Of a DNA stretch of 7,657 nucleotides, positions 1 through 6,339 are shown in pieces. Both the position numbers and the translations under genes were made by a program. The stretch is from CALKKN01 sp050118555. Its GTDB lineage: Bacteria; Pseudomonadota; Gammaproteobacteria; Xanthomonadales; SZUA-36. Each line of letters opens with the position of its first letter. The first letter of the stretch is position 1. The notes beneath the pieces are model-generated. The model saw nothing but the letters and a program-made list of their open reading frames with translations. It was not told where the DNA came from and made no database searches. Location: NCBI GenBank assembly GCA_050118555.1, contig JASFKQ010000184.1, forward strand, positions 1 through 7,657. The letters run 5' to 3'.

Positions 1-1944
1 TGGGTCGGGGGCGACATGGACGGCAACCCCAATGTCACCTCCGAGACCGTGCTCGCGACCCTGACGCGGCAACGGGACGTGATCATTCGACGCTACGTTC
101 CGGAAGTGCTGCGGCTGGCGCGATATTTGAGCCAGTCGGTCTCGGAGATTGCGGTGTCGGATGAAGTGAAGCAGCGGCTGGCGCGCTACGTCGAGATGAT
201 GCCGGAAGTGGCCAGGGAATTGCCGGAGCGGCACCTCGATATGCCGTACCGCTGCCTGCTGCGAATGATGGCTGGCCGACTTGAGGCGACCTTGTCGGAC
301 GATCCGGCCGCCTACAGCGGACCCCGCGCGTTCATCTCCGACATCGATCTCATCCGGCGTAGCCTGCAGGCCAACAAGGGCCGCCATGCCGGTCTGTTCG
401 GCGTGGAGCGCCTCTTGCGGCGTGTGCAGACCTTCGGCTTTCACCTGGTCACACTGGACGTGCGTCAGGATGCCCTGGTGCACCGTCGGGTCATGGGTGA
501 GCTGCTGGGTTGCGACGACTGGGCGTCCCGCGACCCCGCAAAGCGTGCTGCTGTCCTCGCACACCTGTTGGCGACCGAAGCTCTGCCGGTCGCCCCCGAT
601 GCTGACGAACTGTCGCCCGAGACCTCAGAGGTGCTCGCCGTTTTCCGCGCGATCTCGACGGCGCGTCAGCGCTACGGCAACGCCGCCATAGGTCTTTTCA
701 TCATCAGCATGACCCAGGGCGCCGACGACGTGTTGACCGTGCTCGCCCTGGCCGGTGTCGCCAGTCCACACACGGGCGCCGCTGCCCGGCTCGACGTCGC
801 CCCGCTGCTTGAAACCGTTGCGGACCTGGAGGCAGGCCCGGTCATCCTCTCAGAGTTACTGGGCCTCGAGCCCTACCGGGAGCATCTCGAAAACCTGCAA
901 CGAAGGCAGGTGGTGATGGTCGGATACTCGGACAGCAACAAGGACAGTGGCATTGTGGCATCACGGTGGGCTCTGCAGGATGCCCAGAAACGCCTGGTGG
1001 AACAGGGCGAGGACAGGGGCATCGATGTGGTGTTCTTTCACGGTCGGGGAGGCACCGTCAGCCGCGGCGGGGGCAATCTGGTGAACGGTATCCTGGGAGC
1101 GCCGCCCGGTTCAGTGAACGGATTGCTGCGCGTAACCGAGCAGGGCGAAGTGATCAACCAGAAGTACGGAATCCGCTTCCTCGCGCTGCGAAACCTGGAA
1201 CTGGTCACCGGCGCGACCCTGCAGCACACGCTGGGTCGGGCTTCCCGGGGGCTGGACGAGTCGGAGCGCGAGATCATCGCATTCATGGCCGATACGTCCC
1301 GTGACGCGTTCCGTGCCATGGTGTACGAGGACTCGGGGTTCCCCGCCTACTTCCGGGCCTCCACGCCGATCGACGTTATCGAGCGGCTCAACATCGGCTC
1401 ACGCCCCGCATCCCGGCGGTCAGGTGAAGGCATCGAGAATCTGCGGGCCATTCCCTGGGTTTTTTCCTGGGCGCAGATTCGCGTGGGTTTTCCAGGCGTG
1501 TTCGGCTTCGGAACCGCACTGGACGCAGCGATCGAGCGCTTCGGCATAGGCCGCTTGCGCGGTTTTCTGCAGCGGCAGGTTTTTTTTCAGGCCCTGGTCA
1601 GTGATGTGGAAATGGTTCTGGCCAAGTCGGACCTCAACCTTGGGCATCGTTACGCGTCTCTCGCCGGGGCGGCTGCCGAACCGTTCTTCGACCGCATTCG
1701 CGACGAATTCGGCTTGGCGACACGCCGCATCCTGGAACTGAAACAACTGGAGAATCTGCTCGACGATCAGCGCGTCCTGCAGCGCAATATCCGCCTGCGA
1801 AATCCTTATGTCGACCCGCTCCATTTGCTGCAGATCGACCTGTTGCGGCGCTGGCGCGCCGGTGAGCGGACGGACGAGAAACTCCTCGAGGCGCTCAAAG
1901 CGACCGTCAAGGGCATCGCGTTGGGCATTCAGAATACGGGCTGA
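1..1944 (+). CDS. ppc: Phosphoenolpyruvate carboxylase, 5'-truncated by window
   Basis: PEP carboxylase is a cytosolic anaplerotic enzyme that makes oxaloacetate from PEP and bicarbonate. The reading frame is open from base 1 to a TGA at 1942-1944 (647 residues). It begins in the family motif W-x-GGD-x-DGNPNVT, so roughly 240 N-terminal residues, including the VLTAHPTE active-site histidine, lie upstream of the window; total length would then be near the usual 880-900. Visible signatures are LDVRQ with its arginine at 463 (E. coli R396), PLLET with Glu at 811 (metal ligand E506), VGYSDSNKDSG at 919-951 (metal ligand D543) and FHGRGGT from 1036 with His and Arg (H579, R581). The allosteric aspartate-site residues appear kept: Arg in SRGG at 1063 (R587), Lys at 1624 (K773), Arg at 1798 (R832) and Asn at 1933 (N881). 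Oddities are GGDMDG for GGDRDG, SRGG for GRGG, and a QNTG end for RNTG. The E. coli equivalences come from remembered alignment. Family assignment is certain. Confidence 0.97.
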   Translation, partial: WVGGDMDGNPNVTSETVLATLTRQRDVIIRRYVPEVLRLARYLSQSVSEIAVSDEVKQRLARYVEMMPEVARELPERHLDMPYRCLLRMMAGRLEATLSDDPAAYSGPRAFISDIDLIRRSLQANKGRHAGLFGVERLLRRVQTFGFHLVTLDVRQDALVHRRVMGELLGCDDWASRDPAKRAAVLAHLLATEALPVAPDADELSPETSEVLAVFRAISTARQRYGNAAIGLFIISMTQGADDVLTVLALAGVASPHTGAAARLDVAPLLETVADLEAGPVILSELLGLEPYREHLENLQRRQVVMVGYSDSNKDSGIVASRWALQDAQKRLVEQGEDRGIDVVFFHGRGGTVSRGGGNLVNGILGAPPGSVNGLLRVTEQGEVINQKYGIRFLALRNLELVTGATLQHTLGRASRGLDESEREIIAFMADTSRDAFRAMVYEDSGFPAYFRASTPIDVIERLNIGSRPASRRSGEGIENLRAIPWVFSWAQIRVGFPGVFGFGTALDAAIERFGIGRLRGFLQRQVFFQALVSDVEMVLAKSDLNLGHRYASLAGAAAEPFFDRIRDEFGLATRRILELKQLENLLDDQRVLQRNIRLRNPYVDPLHLLQIDLLRRWRAGERTDEKLLEALKATVKGIALGIQNTG

Positions 1945-1948
1945 ATCC

Positions 1949-1953
1949 GGGAG
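1949..1953 (+). promoter_or_regulatory. Ribosome binding site of the CitE-like lyase
   Basis: GGGAG lies 10 bases before the ATG at 1964 and just after the ppc stop. It supports this ATG over the in-frame ATG at 1808, which lies inside ppc and would add residues unlike the family. The family's N-terminal RSWLFIPADSERK motif starts directly after the ATG at 1964. Confidence 0.6.
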
Positions 1954-1963
1954 ACTGTTAAGC

Positions 1964-2869
1964 ATGCGATCGTGGCTATTCATACCCGCCGACAGCGAGC
2001 GCAAACTGGCGAAAAGCGAAGGGGTCCCCGCCGATATTTTCATCGTCGACCTGGAAGACTCCGTGGCGCCGGGTAACAAGCCGGCTGCGCGCGGATTGGC
2101 AGCGGAGTTCCTGCGGTCCCTTGAACCGGAACGTCGGCGGCGTTACTGGGTTCGCATCAATCCCGCCGATCGGGCCGATGCCGAAGCGGATCTCTCGGCG
2201 GTCATGCCGGAACATCCCGGGGGCATCGTCCAACCCAAGGCCGGTAACCCCGACGACGTGATTGGGCTGAGCGAGCGGTTGCAGGCTCACGAGAAACGCC
2301 TGGGCTTCGATGTGGGTTCGACCCGGATACTTGCGATCGCGACAGAGACGCCTCAGGCGCTCTTTGCCCTCGGAGGCTACGGCAGGGTAGGTGAGCGTTT
2401 GTCCGCCCTGACCTGGGGCGCGGAGGATCTCAGCGCCGCCATTGGAGCCGAAACCGCGCGGGAGCCGGATGGACGGTGGACTTCTCCCTATCAAATGGTG
2501 CGCAACCTCTGCCTGTTCGGAGCGCACGCTGCCGGCGTGTTGGCTGTCGACACCCTTTTTGCCAATTTTCGTGACGAAGCGGGTCTGCGTGCCTCGTGCA
2601 TCGAGGCAAGGCGTGACGGGTTCGTCGGCAAGCTGGCGATCCACCCGGCGCAAGTTGCAACGATCAATGAAGCATTCACTCCCGGCGAAGAAGAACTCGA
2701 ATACGCGCGGCGTGTCGTGGCGCTCTTCGAAGCCAACCCCGGGGCCGGCACGCTGGCCCTGGACGGTCAGATGCTGGACCTTCCCCACTTGAAACAGGCG
2801 CAGCGCCTGCTCGACCGGGCGAGGGCTGCGCGATTCCCGTCGGTGGGTGATGGCCGGCCTGAAAAGTAG
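1964..2869 (+). CDS. CitE/HpcH-family CoA-ester lyase (malyl-/citramalyl-CoA lyase-like)
   Basis: This 301-residue protein is a TIM-barrel enzyme of the HpcH/HpaI aldolase and citrate lyase beta (CitE) superfamily, soluble with no signal peptide. Family landmarks in order: RSWLFIPADSERK (2-14), VDLEDSVAP (28-36), VRIN with Arg64 (63-66) for CoA/substrate binding, VQPKA (89-93), ATETPQA (126-132) with Glu128 as likely Mg ligand, WGAEDLSAAIG (151-161) with Asp155 as second Mg ligand, and GKLAIHPAQ (222-230). The length fits stand-alone CitE-like proteins. There is no citrate lyase alpha or gamma subunit gene beside it in the window, so it is probably not part of a citrate lyase complex. Known relatives cleave malyl-CoA or citramalyl-CoA to acetyl-CoA or pyruvate plus a keto acid, or act as thioesterases. 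It follows ppc by 19 bases and is probably co-transcribed with it. The WGAED motif is unlike the FGVAD motif I recall for serine-cycle malyl-CoA lyase, so that role is only a possibility. Substrate unassigned. Confidence 0.9.
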   Translation: MRSWLFIPADSERKLAKSEGVPADIFIVDLEDSVAPGNKPAARGLAAEFLRSLEPERRRRYWVRINPADRADAEADLSAVMPEHPGGIVQPKAGNPDDVIGLSERLQAHEKRLGFDVGSTRILAIATETPQALFALGGYGRVGERLSALTWGAEDLSAAIGAETAREPDGRWTSPYQMVRNLCLFGAHAAGVLAVDTLFANFRDEAGLRASCIEARRDGFVGKLAIHPAQVATINEAFTPGEEELEYARRVVALFEANPGAGTLALDGQMLDLPHLKQAQRLLDRARAARFPSVGDGRPEK

Positions 2870-2994
2870 CTGCGCCGCCCGGAAGCGGGCCGTGATTACG
2901 ATGACGATGCTGTTGCAGTGCTCCCTTGACGAAACCCTGCCCGGACCCGGTCGGGCCCCCGAAGCCCCGTTCAACCTGGTTGCCGCATCGTCGA

Positions 2995-3013
2995 ATCTGT
3001 CTTTCTGACAGAT
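2995..3013. repeat. Perfect 7-bp inverted repeat, 5-base spacer
   Basis: ATCTGTC, five bases (TTTCT), then GACAGAT. It lies in the intergenic region, 33 bases upstream of the likely -35 box of liuR and about 125 bases after the lyase stop. It could be a binding site for another regulator or a small RNA hairpin. It has no T-run after it, so it is not a standard intrinsic terminator. Function is unknown and chance is possible. Confidence 0.4.
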
Positions 3014-3046
3014 GGGCTTGCGGCGGTTTGCCGTGCCGCGGAGTAT

Positions 3047-3075
3047 TTTACGTTAACGTTAACGTAAGATATAAT
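3047..3075 (+). promoter_or_regulatory. Sigma-70 promoter of the liu operon
   Basis: TATAAT at 3070-3075 matches the -10 consensus exactly. TTTACG at 3047-3052 matches 4 of 6 bases of the -35 consensus with a 17-base spacer. Transcription would start near 3082, giving a leader of about 22 bases before the liuR ATG. The spacer is almost filled by the operator palindrome, so bound regulator would cover the polymerase site. A 19-base spacer, as in classical MerR-activated promoters, would put the -35 at ATTTTA, a poorer match. Confidence 0.8.
3048..3067. promoter_or_regulatory. Probable LiuR operator, 20-bp perfect palindrome
   Basis: The half-site TTACGTTAAC is followed directly by its exact reverse complement. 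The element also holds two tandem GTTAAC units and two overlapping copies of the 10-bp palindrome ACGTTAACGT (3050-3059 and 3056-3065). Outside the core, pairing continues to 3044 and 3071 with one mismatch. It sits between the -35 and -10 boxes in front of a MerR-family gene, which is the usual place for MerR operators. Assignment to LiuR is inferred from position and symmetry; I could not compare it with a published LiuR motif. Confidence 0.8.
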
Positions 3076-3103
3076 CGCAGATCATTTTTCGGACACAGGA
3101 ACC

Positions 3104-3526
3104 ATGGACAAGACCTATTCGATTGGCGAACTGGCCAGTGAATTCGGCGTGACCACGCGCACCATCCGCTTTTACGAGGAGAAGGGGTTGCTGAATCCGC
3201 GCCGGGAAGGAACGCGGCGAGTTTACGCGCCTGCCGACAGGACCAAGCTGCGCCTGATCCTGCGCGGCAAACGGCTTGGGCTCAGCCTGAGCGAAAGCGC
3301 CGAGATCATCCTGATGTACGGATCACCCGGAAGCAACAGACGGCAACTGGAAACCTTGCTGGCAAAGATCAGCGAGCGTTGTGACGAGTTGCAGCAACAG
3401 CAGCAGGATATCCGCGCCATGATGGAGGAACTGGCCAACGCGGAGCGAAAGTGCCGGGAGGCGCTGCGGGCGCTTGAAACGCAGGACACGGTACAGCTGA
3501 AGGCGAGTGGAGGTAGCCGGCCATGA
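3104..3526 (+). CDS. liuR: MerR-family regulator of leucine/isovalerate degradation
   Basis: A 140-residue DNA-binding protein. Residues 5-30 form the MerR helix-turn-helix (YSIGELASEFGVTTRTIRFYEEKGLL), followed by the wing around GTRRVY (36-41) and a second helical region to about 72. Residues 78-124 form a long Gln/Glu-rich helix with heptad character, the probable antiparallel dimer coiled coil, including a five-Gln run at 97-101. The short C-terminus has no metal-binding loop and no separate effector domain. Its place at the head of liuA-liuB-liuD identifies it as LiuR, known from comparative genomics as a regulator of branched-chain amino acid degradation in Proteobacteria. AGGA at 3097-3100 is a close, modest ribosome site. 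The stop overlaps the liuA start as ATGA, so the two are co-translated and autoregulated. The inducer is not visible; an acyl-CoA intermediate is a guess. Confidence 0.9.
   Translation: MDKTYSIGELASEFGVTTRTIRFYEEKGLLNPRREGTRRVYAPADRTKLRLILRGKRLGLSLSESAEIILMYGSPGSNRRQLETLLAKISERCDELQQQQQDIRAMMEELANAERKCREALRALETQDTVQLKASGGSRP
3509..3514 (+). promoter_or_regulatory. Ribosome binding site of liuA inside liuR
   Basis: GGAGGT, a near-perfect Shine-Dalgarno sequence, lies 8 bases before the liuA ATG at 3523 and within the last codons of liuR. It is much stronger than the liuR site, so the enzyme is likely made in excess over its regulator from the same message. Confidence 0.75.
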
Positions 3527-4698
3527 ACACGCATTTTCCATCCCTGGATTTCAATCTCGGTGAAGACATCGACATGCTGCGCGAGACGGTATACCAGTTC
3601 GCGCGGGCGGAGATTGCCCCGCGCGCTGCGGAGGTGGACCGCGACAACCTGTTCCCCGCCGATCTCTGGCGCAAGCTGGGGGACATGGGCCTGCTGGGCA
3701 TCACGGTCGAGGAAGAATTCGGCGGCTCCGGCCTCGGGTACCTGGCCCACTGCGTGGCGATGGAAGAGATCAGCCGGGCCTCCGGGTCGGTCGGTCTGTC
3801 GTACGGCGCCCATTCCAATCTGTGCGTGAACCAGCTCCGCAGGAACGGGACCCGGGACCAGAAGCAGCGCTATTTGCCCAGGCTATGCTCCGGCGAGCAT
3901 GTCGGCGCACTGGCGATGTCGGAAGCGAACGCGGGTTCCGATGTCGTGGGCATGGGCCTTAAGGCCGAGCGGAAGCAAGACACTTACGTCCTCAACGGCG
4001 GCAAGATGTGGATCACCAATGGCCCGGAGGCAAACGTGTACGTCGTCTACGCCAAGACGGAACCGGAAGCCGGCTCTCGGGGCATAACGGCGTTCATCGT
4101 CGAGCGTGACTCCCCGGGATTCACCCGTGGTGAGAAACTGGACAAGCTGGGCATGCGCGGCTCCAACACCTGCGCATTGTTCTTCGAAGACTGTGAAGTG
4201 CCGGCCGCCAACGTGCTTGGAACGGTCAACGACGGTGTGCAGGTCCTGATGTCCGGGCTCGACTACGAACGCGCCGTACTGGCGGCGGGCCCGGTGGGCA
4301 TCATGCAATGCTGCCTGGACGTCGTGGAGCCCTACATCCATGAACGGCGCCAGTTCGGTCGGAGCATCGGCGGTTTCCAGCTGATGCAGGGCAAGATAGC
4401 GGACATGTACACCACGCTCAGCGCCTGCCGTGCCTATCTCTACGCCGTGGCGGCGGCTTGCGACAGTGGCCGTGAAAGCCGCAAGGACGCCGCAGGGGTG
4501 ATCCTGTACACGTCCGAGCGGGCCACCCGGATGGCGCTGGAGACCATTCAGGCGCTGGGCGGGAATGGCTATATCAACGACTATCCCGCGGGCCGCCTGT
4601 TGCGGGATGCCAAGCTGTACGAAATCGGCGCGGGCACCTCGGAAATCCGGCGCATGCTGATTGGCCGCGAACTGTTCGAGGAAACCGCCCCCCATTGA
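3523..4698 (+). CDS. liuA: Isovaleryl-CoA dehydrogenase
   Basis: A 391-residue FAD-dependent acyl-CoA dehydrogenase that oxidises isovaleryl-CoA to 3-methylcrotonyl-CoA in leucine degradation, passing electrons to electron-transfer flavoprotein. It has the family layout: N-terminal helical domain (about 13-125), beta domain with the signature ALAMSEANAGSDV (129-141) and flavin-contact MWITNG (162-167), and C-terminal helical domain with ALGGNGY (344-350). The catalytic base is predicted to be Glu249 in LDYERAVLAAGP. At the position where medium-chain enzymes hold their Glu (YEGT) this protein has EIGAGTSE (367-374), with Ala370 there. That relocated base is typical of isovaleryl-CoA dehydrogenases and sets it apart from butyryl- and medium-chain enzymes. 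Length and full motif set indicate an intact gene. It overlaps liuR by 4 bases and is followed by liuB after 22 bases. Isobutyryl- or methylbutyryl-CoA specificity is unlikely given the operon. Confidence 0.95.
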   Translation: MNTHFPSLDFNLGEDIDMLRETVYQFARAEIAPRAAEVDRDNLFPADLWRKLGDMGLLGITVEEEFGGSGLGYLAHCVAMEEISRASGSVGLSYGAHSNLCVNQLRRNGTRDQKQRYLPRLCSGEHVGALAMSEANAGSDVVGMGLKAERKQDTYVLNGGKMWITNGPEANVYVVYAKTEPEAGSRGITAFIVERDSPGFTRGEKLDKLGMRGSNTCALFFEDCEVPAANVLGTVNDGVQVLMSGLDYERAVLAAGPVGIMQCCLDVVEPYIHERRQFGRSIGGFQLMQGKIADMYTTLSACRAYLYAVAAACDSGRESRKDAAGVILYTSERATRMALETIQALGGNGYINDYPAGRLLRDAKLYEIGAGTSEIRRMLIGRELFEETAPH

Positions 4699-4708
4699 TG
4701 CGGCGGGC

Positions 4709-4714
4709 GAGGGA
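4709..4714 (+). promoter_or_regulatory. Ribosome binding site deciding the liuB start
   Basis: GAGGGA lies 6 bases before the ATG at 4721. This selects 4721 over the in-frame ATG at 4661, which lies inside liuA, lacks a comparable site and would add 20 residues not seen in the family. An out-of-frame ATG at 4716 also lies close by and is rejected by frame. Confidence 0.7.
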
Positions 4715-4720
4715 CATGAC

Positions 4721-6328
4721 ATGACGAGAATCGACTCGCAAATCAGTGCGCGTTCCGACGAGTTCCAGGCCAACGCGGCGCACATGCAGACCCTGGTGGA
4801 CGATCTGCGTGCGCAGGTCGATGGTGTCCGTCAGGGAGGCGGGGAACGCTATCAGCAGCGGCATCGCGAGCGTGGAAAACTGCTCGTCCGTGAGCGCATC
4901 GATGCGTTGCTGGACCCCGGTTCGCCCTTCCTGGAACTCTCTCAGCTGGCTGCCCATGGCATGTACGGGGAAGAGGTGGCCGCGGCGGGTATCGTAACCG
5001 GGGTCGGGCGCGTGGCCGGGCAGGAATGCGTGATCGTCGCCAACGACGCGACGGTGAAAGGCGGGACCTACTATCCTCTGACCGTCAAAAAGCATCTTCG
5101 CGCTCAGGAGATCGCGCAACAGAATGAACTGCCGTGCATTTACCTGGTCGATTCCGGGGGCGCCTACCTGCCGCGGCAGGACGAAGTCTTTCCCGATCGC
5201 GATCACTTCGGCCGCATCTTCTTCAACCAGGCCAACCTGTCGGCGCGCAACATTCCGCAGATCGCCGTGGTGATGGGTTCGTGTACCGCCGGTGGTGCCT
5301 ACGTGCCTGCAATGGCGGACGAATCGATCATCGTCCGCGAACAGGGAACGATCTTCCTCGGCGGGCCGCCGCTGGTGCGCGCAGCAACCGGCGAGATCGT
5401 CACTGCCGAGGAGCTGGGTGGCGCCGACGTGCACACCCGCCTGTCGGGTGTGGCGGACCACTTCGCCAACAATGACCACCATGCCCTGAAGCTGGCACGA
5501 CGCGCCGTGAGCCGGCTGAATCGTGTCAAGACTGTCGGTCTGGATATGGCGGAGCCAAGGGATCCCCACTACGACGTCGAGGAACTGTACGGCATCGTGC
5601 CGCGGGACGCGCGACAGCCGTTCGAAGTCCGGGAGGTGATCGCGCGAATCGTGGATGGCTCGGTCTTCGACGAGTTCAAAGCGCGCTACGGCACCACACT
5701 GGTATGCGGGTTCGCGCGGATTTTCGGCTACCCGGTGGGCATCGTCGCGAACAACGGCATCCTGTTCGGCGAGTCGGCCCTGAAGGGTGCCCACTTCGTT
5801 GAGTTGTGTGGCCAGCGCAGGATTCCGCTCGTATTCCTGCAGAACATCACCGGCTTCATGGTGGGACGGAAATACGAAGCGGACGGCATCGCCAAGCACG
5901 GCGCGAAGATGGTCACGGCCGTGTCGACGGTCCAGGTTCCGAAATTCACCGTGATCATCGGCAATTCCTACGGCGCCGGCAACTACGGTATGTGCGGTCG
6001 CGCCTATGCGCCTCGTTTCATGTTCAGCTGGCCGAATTCCCGTATTTCGGTGATGGGCGGTGAGCAGGCGGCGAACGTACTGGCGCAGGTCAAGCGCGAC
6101 CAGAAGGAACGGGCGGGCGAAGACTGGCCGGAGCAGGAAGAAGCAGCTTTCAAGCAGCCGATCCTCGACCAGTACGAAGAGCAGGGGCACCCCTACTACG
6201 CGACGGCCCGTCTGTGGGACGATGGCGTGATCGATCCGGCGCAGACGCGACAGGTGCTGGGCCTGGCGATCTCTGCGTCGCTCAACCGCCCGATCGACGA
6301 AACGCATTTCGGCGTGTTCAGGATGTGA
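4721..6328 (+). CDS. liuB: Methylcrotonyl-CoA carboxylase beta subunit (carboxyltransferase)
   Basis: A 535-residue carboxyltransferase subunit. With the biotin-bearing alpha subunit it carboxylates 3-methylcrotonyl-CoA to 3-methylglutaconyl-CoA in the cytosol. It has two crotonase-like halves. The N half holds GKLLVRERID (52-61), NDATVKGGTYYPLTVKKH (108-125), LVDSGGAYLPRQ (142-153) and the oxyanion-hole stretch GSCTAGGAYVPA (186-197). The C half holds FLQNITGFMVG (372-382) and GNSYGAGNYGMCGRAY (414-429), followed by SWPNSRISVMGGEQAA (436-451). The KGGTYYPLTVKKH and FPDRDHFGRIFFNQ blocks favour methylcrotonyl-CoA over propionyl-CoA carboxylase beta. Length equals what I recall for Pseudomonas LiuB. 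The adjacent biotin carboxylase gene starts 11 bases after the stop. No missing motif or frameshift. Confidence 0.95.
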   Translation: MTRIDSQISARSDEFQANAAHMQTLVDDLRAQVDGVRQGGGERYQQRHRERGKLLVRERIDALLDPGSPFLELSQLAAHGMYGEEVAAAGIVTGVGRVAGQECVIVANDATVKGGTYYPLTVKKHLRAQEIAQQNELPCIYLVDSGGAYLPRQDEVFPDRDHFGRIFFNQANLSARNIPQIAVVMGSCTAGGAYVPAMADESIIVREQGTIFLGGPPLVRAATGEIVTAEELGGADVHTRLSGVADHFANNDHHALKLARRAVSRLNRVKTVGLDMAEPRDPHYDVEELYGIVPRDARQPFEVREVIARIVDGSVFDEFKARYGTTLVCGFARIFGYPVGIVANNGILFGESALKGAHFVELCGQRRIPLVFLQNITGFMVGRKYEADGIAKHGAKMVTAVSTVQVPKFTVIIGNSYGAGNYGMCGRAYAPRFMFSWPNSRISVMGGEQAANVLAQVKRDQKERAGEDWPEQEEAAFKQPILDQYEEQGHPYYATARLWDDGVIDPAQTRQVLGLAISASLNRPIDETHFGVFRM

Positions 6329-6332
6329 GGGG
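6327..6332 (+). promoter_or_regulatory. Ribosome binding site of liuD overlapping liuB stop
   Basis: GAGGGG shares its first two bases with the liuB TGA and sits 7 bases before the liuD ATG at 6340. Ribosomes ending liuB could restart directly, keeping the two carboxylase subunits in balance. Confidence 0.65.
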
Positions 6333-6339
6333 CGAGCGC

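Noticed and set aside
1808..1963. Longer N-terminus for the CitE-like lyase from an ATG at 1808
   Set aside because: This part lies inside ppc, is read in another frame, and yields Arg/Ser-rich residues unlike any CitE-family start.
2877..2890. GCCCG-GAAG-CGGGC hairpin after the lyase gene as a terminator
   Set aside because: The stem has only 5 bp and no following T-run.
2926..2954. TTGACG as a -35 box of another promoter
   Set aside because: At 16-18 bases downstream the sequence is GC-rich with nothing like a -10 box.
2939..2956. GCCCG/CGGGC dyad as a terminator
   Set aside because: Five-bp stem with an 8-base loop followed by C and G, not T; expected by chance in GC-rich DNA.
1976..2974. 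332-codon open frame on the minus strand opposite the CitE-like gene
   Set aside because: It is a shadow of a gene with full family motifs on the + strand and has no recognisable domain itself.
2926..3141. 71-codon open frame in the intergenic region, + strand
   Set aside because: It runs through the liuR promoter and operator and into liuR in another frame, with no good ribosome site and no recognisable protein.
4661..4720. Longer N-terminus for liuB from an ATG at 4661
   Set aside because: It overlaps liuA by 38 bases. The family starts near the ATG at 4721, which has GAGGGA at the right distance.
4574..6307. 577-codon open frame on the minus strand opposite liuB
   Set aside because: It is the mirror of liuB in a GC-rich genome. 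Its translation shows no family motif and is rich in Arg/His, as expected from antisense of coding sequence.
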